From Oegoconia quadripuncta (lineage: Eukaryota; Arthropoda; Insecta; Lepidoptera; Autostichidae): a stretch of DNA of 64,000 bases. A model generated the notes under the pieces. It was not told the DNA's origin and did no database searches. It saw only the letters and a list, made by a program, of their open reading frames with translations. Location of the stretch: positions 9,925,001-9,989,000 of the forward strand of contig OX438745.1 of NCBI GenBank assembly GCA_949316235.1. Direction: 5' to 3'. A program made the translations under genes and the position numbers. Positions 43,901-56,209 of this stretch are shown here, piece by piece. Positions within the stretch are counted from its first letter, which is position 1, and every line of letters begins with the position of its first letter.

Positions 43901-45479
43901 CGATTATAAAAAATATATCAAGTCAATAATTACATTACCTCTTTGTTTTTATTAAGCCACATACCTATATCCCGCATTCTTTAAATAAAATTGATAAAAT
44001 AACTACCAAATAAAATTCTTGAAACACTTACCAAAGTGTTGTCAATACATTCGTATAAATTGAGTATCTCTGTAATGTTTTAATATGAGAGTCTTCTGGA
44101 AAAAGAAAAGAAAAGAAAAATGATCCTGTGGGTTTCTTGCGCCGCTTCTTTTCCCACAGATGATTTTCCTTTCCGAAGCGGTGGTAGCTTGGATATATTG
44201 ACTAACCGAAAAATGCTTAAGCCCTATTTTTATTTCCAATAGATTTAAATTGACATTCAACAAATGATCTTCATTGAAATAAATGCTTGAAGTTTTGCAG
44301 TTTGATAAAAAAAAAATCACGACACGATAACAATGCACACCATATTGTCGATGGAGTGCATTCCCTCGACAGAGTTCTTTATATAATTTTATATTCACCT
44401 CCGTTTACTAAACTAATATTATGATTGTAGTAATAGTAAATATTGATTTGCGACTCTTAAAACTACATGGCACTCTAGGCATAATATATAAGTAAACAAT
44501 CTAAACTTAAACGGTAATTTATTGTCAAGCGGCAACTCAGTTACTTCTTTGGTACGTTGGTCTCAGTTATATATTATTCAGAAATCGATTGCTGGAACAA
44601 GAAGATCAATGATTAAGTGATACGTTTTTTGGAAGTGGAACTATTGCAATGATAAAAAACAGAATTTTAGAAACTGTTATATCCTATACAAATTGCTGGA
44701 TACTCTACGCCTACCAGAATAAAAGAAATATTTCAAAAAAAAATATTATTTCTTCAAATAAAACTAACAGCGATCAGTTCATTTGTTCAAATCAAATCAA
44801 AGAACCGATAGATTAATTATTGGCATTACAGTAACTGTTGTGTCCTGGAGAATTCTGCCATTTGTAAGAAGTTTTACGCCTCTGCAAAGTCTCTCTCTAG
44901 AAATCTCCAGGACACAAGACAAATTTCTATTAATAATTGGACAATATTTGGACAATTTTTGGAATGTGTTTTATTTGTATATAATCGCGCTTTAGGCAAA
45001 TTGTTCTATGCAAGTTGAGCAATCTCCTTTGCAATGAATAAAAAAAAAATATTGTAACAACCACTCAGAATCGTTACAAGTACACACAACACAGTTCTTT
45101 ACCCACCGCGTTTAAAAAATAGTATTATCCTAGCTTCTACGAATTGAATACCGCCATATTGGCGATATAATAATTTATATTATCTATGCATTTAAATAAA
45201 TATAATCTCCTCTAAAGATTGCATAAGTTATAAATATTGGCCTGATAAATACAAAAATTACTTAGCTACGAAAATATATCCGTTTGTTAATTATTAACAG
45301 TTTGTAATAGGTGCTTAGCATGTCAAATATTACTGTATTATGTTCGTTTCTCTTGGGCTTAGACGCTGAGATGTATACAATTGTTTATTTTATTTTTAAT
45401 AAAGAATTTTACAAATTTACAAACAAACTCAGAATCGTTAATATATCCTTCACATTATAGTTAAAAAATAAAAGCATAA
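43901..45479. other. Unassigned intergenic sequence
   Basis: Few dispersed repeats. A segment near 44125-44205 (tttcttgcgccgcttctttt ... gaagcggtggtagcttgg) resembles a motif common in lepidopteran LINE 3' ends. The - strand open frame 44042-44398 spans it and is unlikely to be a gene. Confidence 0.4.
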
Positions 45480-45600
45480 CTTCAATCTTCAAGAGCAGGG
45501 TGAATACTCTACTGAGATCGCGTGCTTCATCTTCGGCCACATCGTCACTTCCCAAGAGGTGAGATTGTGGTCAAACGCGTAGCCAGTTAATCATAAAAAA
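45480..45600 (+). mobile_element. LINE 3' end with A tail
   Basis: atcttcaagagcagggtgaa ... gcttcatcttcggccacatc ... ggtgagattgtggtcaaacg and an A-run match the 3' end at 1311-1565. Only the last part survives. Confidence 0.65.
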
Positions 45601-47378
45601 AACATATTTTTTCTAATTTATACAAATCAAAAATTTCTCGGAGTAGCTCATCTTCTGTCACTTTTGTAGTGTCATCAAAAACAGCAATTTAAGAGCACTT
45701 CTTGTAGGCATTCGCAGATTTGATGAGTTTCAGGTCAATGGCTGGTGTTGTATCCCACCCATCACCATTTGCGGATGTCAGTAAGTGTGATCAATGGAGC
45801 AAATTAACTAAGTGCTTCGGAAAGTACGAACGCACTTGACAATAACTCGTAAAGCAGTTGCTTTCGATTTCCAAGACACCAATTGGACATTTGTGGCACT
45901 CTCTCTGTGGACTAGAAATGTCTATAAAATACAATATGACCTGTAAGTGCTGGTATAAGTTCTCGTAACACTAACAGGTTTATATAAAAAAAAATCAAGT
46001 GTGTAGCTTCGTGGTTCAAATACTAACTTAATGACATCTGTCATAGATCCGACGACGAAATAAGCGAGACTTGAGTGGAAATTACGCGCAGACATAATTC
46101 TGAAGAGAGGCTTGTGATTTGGGAGTGTCTAGATGCGCAGCTGATAATCTGTGGCGAATGTTAGGAAATACTAACTTAATTATTGCCTCTGTTGACGACT
46201 TTATGTCATTATTATTATAAATTTTAACTATTACGGGACTTAAGAACTTGAATACAATTTTATTACAATTTTGTAATTTTATTTCAAGAATAGATAATTT
46301 ATGATATTATGATAATAATGTAGAGTACAATAACAATTGAATACGTAAACAATAGGAATATAATTTAATTTAATTTGCGCTAATTTAATTTGGTTTGATG
46401 GATCCCTGTTATCTGTCAATAAATAAATGTATTTATTAATTTATTATTATTAAGCTAATGTACGTCGTTAAGGTACAGTAGGAAATATTTCTATAACTCA
46501 GTCCTATTACCCTGAAATACCCTTCATAAAACAAATTTCATATTTTGAATATAATTTCATATTTGAATTTTTCATTTAGATACACGTAACGTCCTATTTA
46601 AATATGTACAAAACTTTACTAGAAACACATACAAAAATATGAGTGGTCTATTTATTCCGCGTTTGTTTCTTAGGTAATTCTATTTATTACTCAAGTTGGA
46701 CTAAGCATTACTAAAATACATCCAGGCAAAAGCTGAACTTAGAGTGTGTGTGTACATAACACTGTCAAACACAAAACACCCGTCGTTTTTCGTCGGGAGT
46801 TAAAAATGCCACCTACCTTACTTGAACTGGAGCATTAATTTACCAACTAAGCTAACTTACCATATAACTGCTCGGTCGAATTTCGTTACGGTTTTGTATT
46901 TTAATATTCACAAAGAAGATTATCATAAAACAAGAGTATAATTCTCCATTGTAATGAATATGGGCCCTTATGAAGGTGCATTTTTCATATTTAAGTAGGT
47001 TTATTAAGTCGTGACCTAGATATTCTCATCATCAGCGTGCATCCAATAACTACTACTTAGTCACATTCCTTCTGGTTGATATTCAAATCAGAAAATTTCC
47101 AATTTTGATTTGCGGAACAACGCCATCGAAATTTAAAATATTCTGACATCGGGTCGATTGTCGAACTATTTAGAATACGGGGCAGGGACCCAACTCTCGG
47201 AAACTAGATTGCATTGTCGATAGCTTTGTCATGATTGCACCCGCATGTGAATGTTGTTTGTGCGTTTGCGTGTGTGTGTGTGTGTGTCCAGTTTTTGTCC
47301 GGACGTACGTGCGTTTACTCACGGTAATACGTGCGTTTTTTGATATTTAAGCTATAATATAATATACTATACTATCTT
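45601..47378. other. Unassigned sequence with part of repeat G
   Basis: No gene was found. 46740-46830 shares blocks with 28060-28110 (repeat G). A (gt)n microsatellite lies near 47269-47288. Confidence 0.4.
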
Positions 47379-47574
47379 ATCTATCTTACCTAAATCTGCC
47401 GCCAAGCAGCAATGTTAATGGCATTGTTGTGTTCCGGTTGACAGAGATAAGATAGCCAGTCCCCCAAATGTGTTGGGGCTTCCGGGTCAGTACGCTTCCA
47501 CCTTCGACCTCATCTTCACTTAAAATCAGGAGTGATTGAGGTGAAATAAAAACCCGTTGTGCATAAAAAAAAAA
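47379..47574 (+). repeat. SINE A, 5'-truncated
   Basis: Starts at the atcttacctaaatctgccgc part of the body and ends in an A-run (47565-47574). It sits about 230 bp left of the 2-kb palindrome. Confidence 0.75.
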
Positions 47575-47803
47575 TACACGTCCTAATCGGATCGGACGTC
47601 GGAGTCGGAAACTGCGCCGAGGTGCGTACGATTTTATTATCGTTTTTCTTCTTTCGCGTCAACACAAACAAATATTAATTCGTCGTCCATTTTTTCTTTC
47701 TGCTCTGCGTGCAAGCTCTCGGGACAGTAGCTCAGGAACGACTGAGTTCAGAAAATGTCTGACGGAAGAATCGGACGTATATCGAGTGAATACGATCAGA
47801 TAG

Positions 47804-49829
47804 TCTGAGGATCTATTACGTAAGTCAATTGATGAGTCCATCGTAAACGATTATTACGATCATCGACGTCAAACTCGCGAAATCTTATTACGCATTTCAA
47901 ACGATTACGAATGCGAGTGTCATCGATACGATTGACGATGAATGAATGATCTCTCATACAAAAGTAATGACATCGGCATTACCTATGCACATCGTATACG
48001 ATTCAAACGTTAACGATAAAGGTGAGTCGGGGTTTACCCCAATCGTATTCGTATTCACTATAGGTACTAAGAATTCTTGTGATTCTTTTGTTATTGCAAA
48101 AAAATATTATTTCAAAAACGTGTTTTACGTTTATTAGTTAGGCTAGTGCTCCTACTAATAATTTGTAGAACAAATACCTTTTCCAAAAAGTGAATATTTC
48201 GACAAATAACCTCCTATTATAACATTATTTTTATTACATGATGATGTATGAGTCATGTAAATGATCGAAGCATGTATCAAACAATATTTTTAATGGTTCC
48301 TACGTAATTTTCCAGAAATTTCTCCGAAATGATAATTAAAGAAGTACAATATTGTTTCATGTAAAATGTTGTTTAATGTTTTATTTTAACTTAAAAACTT
48401 GTTGTTCTTATTACGTAAAAAATGTAGTAAAATGTAGTAACACGATTAGCAATAAAAATACTATGGGTTCTTTTACAAATTTTATTGGCCTTGATTCCCC
48501 GATAAATTCCCGATTAAAATTATTCCTCACTCTCTATTTTCCCACGAATCGAGGAATTATTTCGTAATTGGCAGCACTGCATGTACAAATTTGGTAGGTT
48601 AGAAATTATGTAATGCAAAAATAGAGTGAGATAACGTTATTCTGGGTATAAGGGCATCCCTTTCTATTGCGCTCTTTTAGCCCAAAGTGTTAACGAAAAA
48701 AGCTAGTGCTAGCGCCGTCTAGTGTCGAGTAGCAATACTTTTGGACAATTCCAATATCATTCATTCATTGTATACGAGTGTCATACGACGACATACGTAA
48801 TGCAGTAACTTTTATACGAGTGGTCGATGATCGTAAACGATGGCCGATGGCCGATTGAAACGTTTAAATTTACGTAATAGGCCCTCTGGTCAGAGGGTCC
48901 AAAAGTATTGCTACTCGACACTAGACGGCGCTATTGTGTACTTTTTTCGTTAACACCTTGGGCTAAAAGAGCGCAATAGAAAGGGATGCCCTTATACCCA
49001 GAATAACATTATCTCACTCTATTTTTGCATTACATAATTTCTAACCTACCAAATTTGTACATGCAGTGCTGCCAATTACGAAAAAATTCCTCGATTTGTG
49101 GGAAAATAGAGAGTGAGGAATAATTTAAATCGGGAATTTATCGGGGAATCAAAGCCAATAAAATTTGTAAAAGAACCCATAGTATTTTTACTGCTAATCG
49201 TGTTACTACATTTTTTACGTAATAAGAGCAACAAGTTTTCAAGTTAAAGTAAAACATTAAACAACATTTTACATGAAACAATATTGTACTTCTTTAATTA
49301 TCATTTCGGAGAAATTTCTGGAAAATTACGTAGGAACCATTAAAAATATTGTTTGATACAAGCTTCGATCATCTACATGACTCATACATCATCATGTAAT
49401 AAAAATAATTTTATAATAGTAGGTTATTTGTCGAAATATTCACTTTTTGGAAAAGGTATTTGTTCTACAAATTATTAGTAGGAGTACTAGCTTAACTAAT
49501 AAACGTAAAACACGTTTTTGAAATAATATTTTTTTGCAATAACAAAAGAATCATAAGAATTCTTAGTACCTATAGTGAATACGAATACGATTGGGGTAAA
49601 CCCCGACTCACCTTTATCGATAACGTTTGAATCGTATACGATGTGCATAGGTAATGCCGATGTCATTACTTTTGTATGAGAGATCATTCATTCATCGTCA
49701 ATCGTATCGGTGACACTCGCATTCGTAATCGTTTGAAATGCGTAATAAGATTTCGCGAGTTTGACGTCGATGATCGTAATAATCGTTTACGATGGACTCA
49801 TTGATTGACTTACGTAATAGATCCTCAGA
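47804..49829. mobile_element. Two-kilobase near-perfect palindrome made of two tail-to-tail elements
   Basis: The left arm 47804-48746 and right arm 48897-49829 are reverse complements with only a few substitutions and gaps. Both outer ends read ctgaggatctattacgtaag toward the inside. The spacer 48747-48896 contains a diverged inverted copy of that same terminus, ending cgtaataggccctctg. The centre reads ccctctg-gt-cagaggg. It fits a left element 47805-48888 and a right element 48891-49828, each with CAGAGG/CTGAGG-type ends like hAT-derived MITEs, joined tail-to-tail. No transposase is encoded; the small open frames on the two arms (47946-48137 + and 49496-49687 -) mirror each other. Confidence 0.8.
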
Positions 49830-49998
49830 TTATATATATATTTTTTTTAAATAAATATTCCCGGCCCAAAGGCTAGGGAAGAAATTCTTAGGTTTAATCA
49901 AAATCGGCGTTTCGAAGATTTAGCTTTTTTAACACAGATGGTTTGGTTTATTTACATGATATAACCATTTGTTTTCTAAATCGAGGATTTTCTAAATT
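49830..49998. other. Unassigned AT-rich spacer
   Basis: An alternating ta run follows the palindrome (49831-49840). Nothing else is recognised. Confidence 0.4.
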
Positions 49999-50195
49999 TT
50001 TAATCTAACTAATATTATAAATGCGAAAGTTTGGATGTTTGTTTATTTGTTTGACAATCACGGAGAAACAGCTGAATAGATTTGGCAGTAATTTGGAACA
50101 TTATTCCGATAAAATGAGTAGTTCCCGCGGGATTAACAAATTTCCGCGATAAAGTTCTTCCACGCAGGCGAAACCGCGGGCGGAAAGCTAGTTTA
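49999..50195 (+). mobile_element. Helitron-like non-autonomous element
   Basis: Starts atctaactaatattataaat and ends gcgggcggaaagctagt, with a ccgc-gg-gcgg hairpin about 8 bp before ctag, as in Helitron 3' ends. It is the best-preserved copy in the window. Confidence 0.6.
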
Positions 50196-50358
50196 TAATG
50201 TGTAAGATTAAACCCTGAAGTTCTTAGCCATTTTTGATTGAAATCGGCTATGTCGTTCCGAAGATATTTAGCTTTGAGGGTAGTTTGTTTGGTCTATATG
50301 ATTACACGTATTCATTTGTTGTCTGGAGGGTTTTCAATATCCACTATCTATCTATTTT
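50196..50358. other. Unassigned sequence
   Basis: Nothing recognised. Confidence 0.35.
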
Positions 50359-50630
50359 GACGTCCTGTTTGGTGTAGTGGTTAGAAACTCTGATGCTATA
50401 CCAAAAGGTCGCGGGTTCGAATCCCGCTAGGGGCATATGTTTGTATGATGAATACAGACATGTGTTCCCGAGTTATGGATGTTTTTCATTTATATATGTA
50501 TTTATTTACAAAAAAAAAATATGTGTTTATGTAGTATATCAACCCTCAGGTATCCACAACACAAGCCTATAGTTGCTTACTGTGGAACTAGATGGCGCTG
50601 TGTGTATGTCTAAGGATATGTATTTATTTA
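50359..50630 (+). repeat. SINE B (subtype 1), complete
   Basis: The tRNA-like head (cctgtttggtgtagtggtta, B box gggttcgaatcccgc) is perfect, followed by the full body and the gatggcgctgtgtgtatg segment, ending tatttattta. Best reference copy of this family here. Confidence 0.85.
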
Positions 50631-51118
50631 TAGATCCGAATACGCCCTCTACGTTCCATAACTATGAAAGGTAAAAAACTTGATCGAGGTCCAAACCGAG
50701 CAGGAGGATGCCCAAAAGACTGGTAGCATAACCCGTTGAATGGCAAAACTAATCGCTGCCCGAGAAAGCTCCAGTTTTTTGTCGCCTCAGTTTTGTGTCT
50801 CACACATTGTTGTATTTGTGTAGTTTATTAACCATCTTGCGAGGTTCCACATTATATAAATTAAATATAATATATCGTGCCATAGGCCTAAAACACCGCC
50901 TGGACACGGTCAGTTGAAACAATGCCTAAAGAAAGCCTCTCGTAAAGTGAAAAGCGTCTTAATTAAAAACATTAATTAGTTTTTTTTGAATAAGTTTCAC
51001 TTATTACATTTTACAACAATTCACGTGTTGAACTTACATTCGTTTATTCTAGAAACGTTATAATGTTGTTTTATATCCGGGTTTCAACATCAAATCTTGG
51101 AGATATGAGAAGTAAAGG
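50631..51118. other. Unassigned sequence
   Basis: No gene or recognised repeat was found. Confidence 0.4.
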
Positions 51119-51365
51119 TTTTTTTTTTATGCACAACGGATTGGTACTTGACCTCAATCACACCTGATGTTAAGTGAAGATGAGGTCGAAGGTGGAAGCG
51201 TACTGACCCGGAAACTCCAACACATTTGGGGGACTGGTTATCTTATCTGTGACAACCGGAACACAACAATGCTATTAACATTGCTGCTTGGCGGCATATT
51301 TAGATGGTGGTAGCTAGCCGGACGGATATTTAAAATGCTTCTTTACATTGAGCCACGGAGGCGGT
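51119..51365 (-). repeat. SINE A with internal deletion
   Basis: The T-run and 3' two-thirds are good. The sequence then jumps from ggatatttaaaatgctt to cattgagccacggaggcggt, losing the B-box region but keeping the first bases of the head. Confidence 0.75.
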
Positions 51366-51806
51366 TACTACATATTACCAAACAAAAGCAATTAACAAAA
51401 GCGTAGTTAACGACCAGGAATTTGAATTCAGCTAACACTAGACCTCCTTATCGCCTAAATAATCATCTATCCTGTAATTTCGCTTTTAAACAAAGTGTTT
51501 TAGTATTATATACCTAGTTTTGAATTATTTCTAAACCGGTACCTGAACTAGGAAAACCTGTATCTCAGATTACCAGGTCTCCACTCCTGTGGCTTACTAA
51601 CATCTAATTTTAAACTACCTATCTAATTTGTTTCCAGTCTGCCTGGTATACTATGATACCCACATATTTTATAATGGTTTATTATCGGAACATTCAGATG
51701 TCCAACCAGCCCAGACCCACTTAAGCTTGGCTACATACTGTCCAATGTGTCAATTGGCAGATGTCTAATTTTAAAATCAACCGTTTTAGACACATGGTGT
51801 AGGTAA
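51366..51806. repeat. Unassigned, including a segment shared with 61160-61260
   Basis: About 51372-51476 (caattaac..., agacctccttatcgcctaaa, taatcatctatcctgtaat) recurs at 61168-61255 in the same orientation, so it is a low-copy repeat or duplicated piece. The rest is not recognised. Confidence 0.45.
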
Positions 51807-52128
51807 CCACCTCCGTGACTCAATGTAAACTACGGGTTTACGTATCGCAGGTCGCGGGTTCGATCCTCAGCGGAGTACATGTATAGTACTCGGTTTGGTT
51901 GGTTTTTTTAAGTCTGCCTGGCTAGCTACCATCATCTTATCTAAATCTGCTACCAAACAGCAATGCTAATAGCATTGTTGTGTTCCGGTTGTCAGAGATA
52001 AGATAGCTAGTTCCCCAAATATTTGGGTTTCCGGGTCAGTACGCTTCCACCTTCGGCCTTTGGCCTCATCTTCACTTAACATCAGGTGTGATTAAGGTTA
52101 AGTGATAACCCGTTGTGCATAAAGAAAA
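51807..52128 (+). repeat. SINE A, nearly complete
   Basis: Head with mutated A box (gtgactcaatgt) and a B box ending ggttcgatcctc. The ggtagggcatttt segment is deleted. It ends in a mutated A tail (cataaagaaaat). A ggcctttggcc duplication is visible near 52055. Confidence 0.75.
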
Positions 52129-52479
52129 TTTAGATTCGTACTAGTCCCTGGAGTGACACATGGTATATGAAATTATGATAAAATCAATATGGCAGACGCT
52201 GGCAGCCATTTTGTCAAATTATGGTTATCAAATTAAATATAGAAAACGAAATAACTCAATTGATTTAGGTCAGAGTCGGAGATCGCGTAAATATATCCTA
52301 ATACGCCAATCAGGAATTGATCGAAGCGCAAGATAGTGTTCAGGCCAAGTCCTAAAAAAGAAAATTACGTAGACCGCTTCTGACTTCGGCTTACGTCAAT
52401 GAAATTATATGATTTTAATACTTTTCTTTCAAGTTTTATTGACTACACAAGCACACAAAAAAGAAATGAAATGAAAAGT
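52129..52479. other. Unassigned sequence
   Basis: No gene or recognised repeat was found. Confidence 0.4.
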
Positions 52480-52600
52480 ACTTCATTTCATAGGGCTTAC
52501 AAAAAATCACTTCAAATCATCGACATTTCTAAACTTAAATTAACTACTCATTCACAACGCTGTAATCCCCTGAAAAGAACGAGCAAGAAATTCAAGACAA
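52480..52600 (-). mobile_element. LINE family J 3' UTR scrap
   Basis: aaattaactactcattcaca and tgaaaagaacgagcaagaaa match the family J UTR. The coding part is absent. Confidence 0.5.
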
Positions 52601-52734
52601 GACAAAGTTTTATAGCTTTAGTTATTACAAAATAGCGTCTATAAATCTATTAGAGAGTATATTATGTAGACATGACAACTAAAAATTATTAAAATCATTT
52701 GAGTCTATGATTTCTGAACGAACTTCATCATGAT

Positions 52735-53045
52735 ATCATCTCAGCCCGTAAACATCCCACTGCAGAGATATAGGCCTTCCCTCGTATAATGAAGGAGTAT
52801 GGGCCACAGTCCACCAGGCTTGCCCAATGCGGGTTGGGGACTTCACATGCCCTTGAATTTTTTTTTCTCAGGCATGCAGGTTTCCTCACGATGTTTTTCT
52901 TCGCCGTTTAAGTGCAGTCGGATAGTCGGAGTGCACATAAGTATTTAAATTAAATTTAAAAAGTCATTGGTACATGGACTACTTGGGAATCGAACCCGGA
53001 CCTCCGAAATTGGGAGACTGCGTCTTAACCGCTGAGCCACCGACG
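52735..53045 (-). repeat. SINE C, complete
   Basis: tRNA-like head on the - strand (ggtggctcagcggttaagac; B box gggttcgattccc) is better preserved than in the 13842 copy. The body runs to gggctgagatgatat. Confidence 0.8.
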
Positions 53046-53190
53046 ATGACTGAACTAAGTTACTGGACCAAAATGTAGTGAAAAACGAGAGACTAGGCTT
53101 TTAGTTTAAGTAATATGCTAACTCAATCAACACCAATGTCGACCAACTTCATGCACATTACTTCGTTTCTTTCCCGAACAGTGTTGTGAG
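53046..53190. repeat. Repeat F, part
   Basis: tgctaactcaatcaacacca and acttcgtttctttcccgaac recur at 57360-57440 (aacccaatcagcactaatgt, acttcgtttctttcccgagc). Confidence 0.5.
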
Positions 53191-54074
53191 TGTCGTAGTG
53201 TCGTTAACTACAATGGGAATGGATTGTATCGGGAACTGCTAAATAGTAAGGCTTTAATTGTTAAAATCGACCAATTACCGTTCATTACCATTTGAAGTTA
53301 GACAACAATGGGGCTTGTCCTAAGCCCATGCGTGGTCTATTCGAGCTACTTGATGTTCAAACGAGACTTCATATCGATTCAATAACAAATTGCAATTTAT
53401 TATCAACATACTCGGCCCTTCCTATTAAACCATAGGCGATGGACAAAACACGGTAACCTACATTCTACAAAACAAGTATAGTGACCGCACCTAACAAAAA
53501 TGCCCGTTTTATTACGGACGACGCGACTTGTCCTTATTACATATAGATACCTGCGATTAAACATCTAAACCGATCTGTGGCAATACATAACGGATGTTAA
53601 TACTATATTTCAATGTTAAACTAGCTTGACTTCGTTGGAGTGGAATTCAATGAGCATATCAAAGCTTTTGTCAGATAAGTAGCCAATTTTTTTACAACAG
53701 GTTGAACGCTTGACCTCAAAAGTTTTATGTTAAGTGAAAATGAGATTCGAAAACCAATGTGCTCAATCTAAAGCATTGAAACTAAGCTGTCATTACAAAC
53801 AGCTGTTTTGATATTGAAATGAAGGTAGCTAATTTAAGCAAACTGTCCCGTTGAAAAGCACTTCGATAGATTCGATCTCTAATATGAGAGCCAGCCGCAG
53901 CAGAATCAATAAACTGACAGGAGAAAGATATGACTGGATCCTATCTTCCCTGCTGTAGACTACACATCTCTAGCATATGAAATACGATATTATGTGAAAC
54001 ATAATGCATCCTAATTACTTAAATAAAAGATTATTATTTGTCAAGTTCTTGCCCTGGTCCAAATTTAATTGGTG
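53191..54074. other. Mostly unassigned
   Basis: A decayed SINE A end may be present at 53688-53752 (acaacaggttgaacgcttga ... gttaagtgaaaatgag, -). No gene was found. Confidence 0.4.
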
Positions 54075-54400
54075 TCGTCGCCGTATGTATTTTTCTATCA
54101 AGCTCGTCTATCAGCCGTTACCTCATCATTCACGCCCTTTTCTTTCATATCACCCTCACACAATCCACCCTTCTTTTCCGTGATCTTCCTTTTCCTATCA
54201 TCGACATCCATATGCATCACCATCTTAGTATATCATGCGTTTCATTTCTCCTCATAACAAGCCAAACGATTTCCTTTCAACTTTTCCCTCTTACATACTC
54301 ATTCCTTATTTTATCTATTCTCGTCACTCCACCATCTCAACTCTGTTCAATTCAATTCTCTTTACATCAAAATTCTCACCTATGCTGCATGCAATTTTCT
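54075..54400 (-). mobile_element. LINE family K remnant
   Basis: ctatcagccgttacctcatc, cttttccgtgatcttccttt and aagccaaacgatttccttt match the 23375-23835 copy in the same order and orientation. Gaps and substitutions are many. Confidence 0.6.
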
Positions 54401-54406
54401 TACATT

Positions 54407-54526
54407 CTTTTTTTATGCACAACAGGTTGATACTTGATCTCAATCATACCTGATGTTAAGTGAAGATGAGGTCGAGGGTGGACGCGTACTGACCCGGAAA
54501 CACATTTGGGGGACTGGCTATCTTAG
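54407..54526 (-). repeat. SINE A 3' fragment
   Basis: Begins with a T-run and atgcacaacaggttgatact; stops at ggactggctatctta. It is inserted at the end of the LINE remnant. Confidence 0.75.
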
Positions 54527-56209
54527 GTCTTAGGTAGGAAGGTCCTTTATTATAATGGTTTTTGCTATATGGCATTTGATATGTGGGCCATATTCCACCA
54601 AGCTGGCTCAATGCGAATAACAATAGATGTGATTATTTTAGAAAAATGTCAAAGAAATCCAAATATTAAGCATTAAGCAAATGTCAAATAGTCAACTTCT
54701 AACCTACCTAAAACCTAGTCCAGCATTGGGATACTTCTGCTTACCTCCCACCACCCTCAGGATGATTTGGTGCTACTCATCACATTTTTATGATACGCCT
54801 CAACGAACAGTAACTTAACGTCATTTGTATTTATTTTCATTTATATTAAAAATGTGACAGATAATAATCATTATAGGGCTTAGGAGCACATTTAAGGCTT
54901 CATCCTAATTTGTATCTCTCTGACTTTCAATATACATGAGATTTAGTACGTACTTCATAGATAGTACCCGGGTTATCTCTAACCCCAGTATTTTTTTTGG
55001 AATTAATTATTGATATTGGTTATATGGGTACCTTCTCCTTTTCAGATTGGTGAATTAGTTATTCACTTGTAATTGGAAATAGTAGATTAGAGAAAATAGT
55101 TACCAAATTTGGTTACAGTTCCATCTGTGAAATATAATTGGTACTTTTTGAAGAGAAAGGTTTTCCTTGATCCATGTTCCAAACGAAGATTGCATCTCTT
55201 TGCATCTGAAGAAGAACAAAAATTAGCCGCTGTTAATTATTTGTAAATAGAATTATTCTTTAACAACTATCAAGAAATATTGAACTAAATCTTTCCTTAG
55301 CCTACACATATACAAATTTAAACATAAACATTTAGTTAAAAGTTTAACACTCAAATACGAGCATTGATTGATACAGCGCCATCTCTGTTTTCACAGTAGA
55401 ACTACTTTCATGGCCATTATTGTTTACAAATAAAGTAAAAGTTCAAGGCTTCGCCGCTCCGCACGAGTCAATGATTTATCTTTACAAAGTTATGTTTACC
55501 GTTTAATGATGGCGCTAGCGGGTAACATTGCCAATGATATTCTGTAACGTAATAGTGGAGTTCCCATTTCACCACTTGCTCTACTATGTTTGTCATGTCA
55601 TTGAACCTGCGCGTGCGCTTATGAATGGCAATCTTTTTATTTTATTTAAGGCTTTAGTTGCTTTATTTTTATTTATTGTTCGTGGCTTCGTAAATAGTTT
55701 ATGATAGTATTTACTGTTATTCTTTTTTCTTTTTATTGCTTGGCTGATGTAAGATGGCGTCACTTTGCTCTTTTTTCTTTGTCAAGGTTACGTTTACGCG
55801 AGCGTTCATTCACTACTGTTACATTCCACGTCTGTGAGATGGCGTAGCTGTTTTGTACTATTTGTTTTCAACTGCAGGTTACCAGGTTAAGACGACATAA
55901 TCTGCTATAATTTTAAAATTAGGTGGATAGATGAGAATAATAAGGCCCAGTGGTGGCTAGATTTCTTTGGTTTTCTACGCTCAATTTGTTAGGGTTCCAT
56001 AGTTAATGGGAAAAACGGATCCCTACTACTGTAATTCTCCTATCTGTACGTGTGTATGTTACAGGTCTCTTGCTCGTAAACAAAATAAGTTAAAGTCCTG
56101 AAATTTGGATATTTTGTGTAAAATGTTGACCAAAAACCGAATATTGGAAACAGGAGAAAACATCTCTATACTCGTAAATGTCTGAATAGGTAACCTTCTT
56201 CTGCAGTTT
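54527..56209. other. Long unassigned stretch
   Basis: No repeat of the families above is evident except a possible ggttccatagttaatggg scrap near 55990. Three gatggcg motifs lie at about 55507, 55753 and 55840, and base composition around 55370-55880 is mixed. No convincing exon was found. Confidence 0.35.

Noticed and set aside
44042..44398. 118-codon open frame on the - strand
   Set aside because: No domain or signal peptide; part of it resembles a common LINE 3' segment.
47946..48137. Small protein MISHTKVMTSALPMHIVYDS... as a gene conserved in two copies
   Set aside because: The mirror frame at 49496-49687 is nearly identical only because both lie on arms of the same palindrome; there is no independent evidence of coding.
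54038..54453. Overlapping Ser/Ile/Leu-rich open frames as secreted proteins
   Set aside because: They are antisense translations of a LINE C-terminus remnant that recurs at 23375 and 58205.
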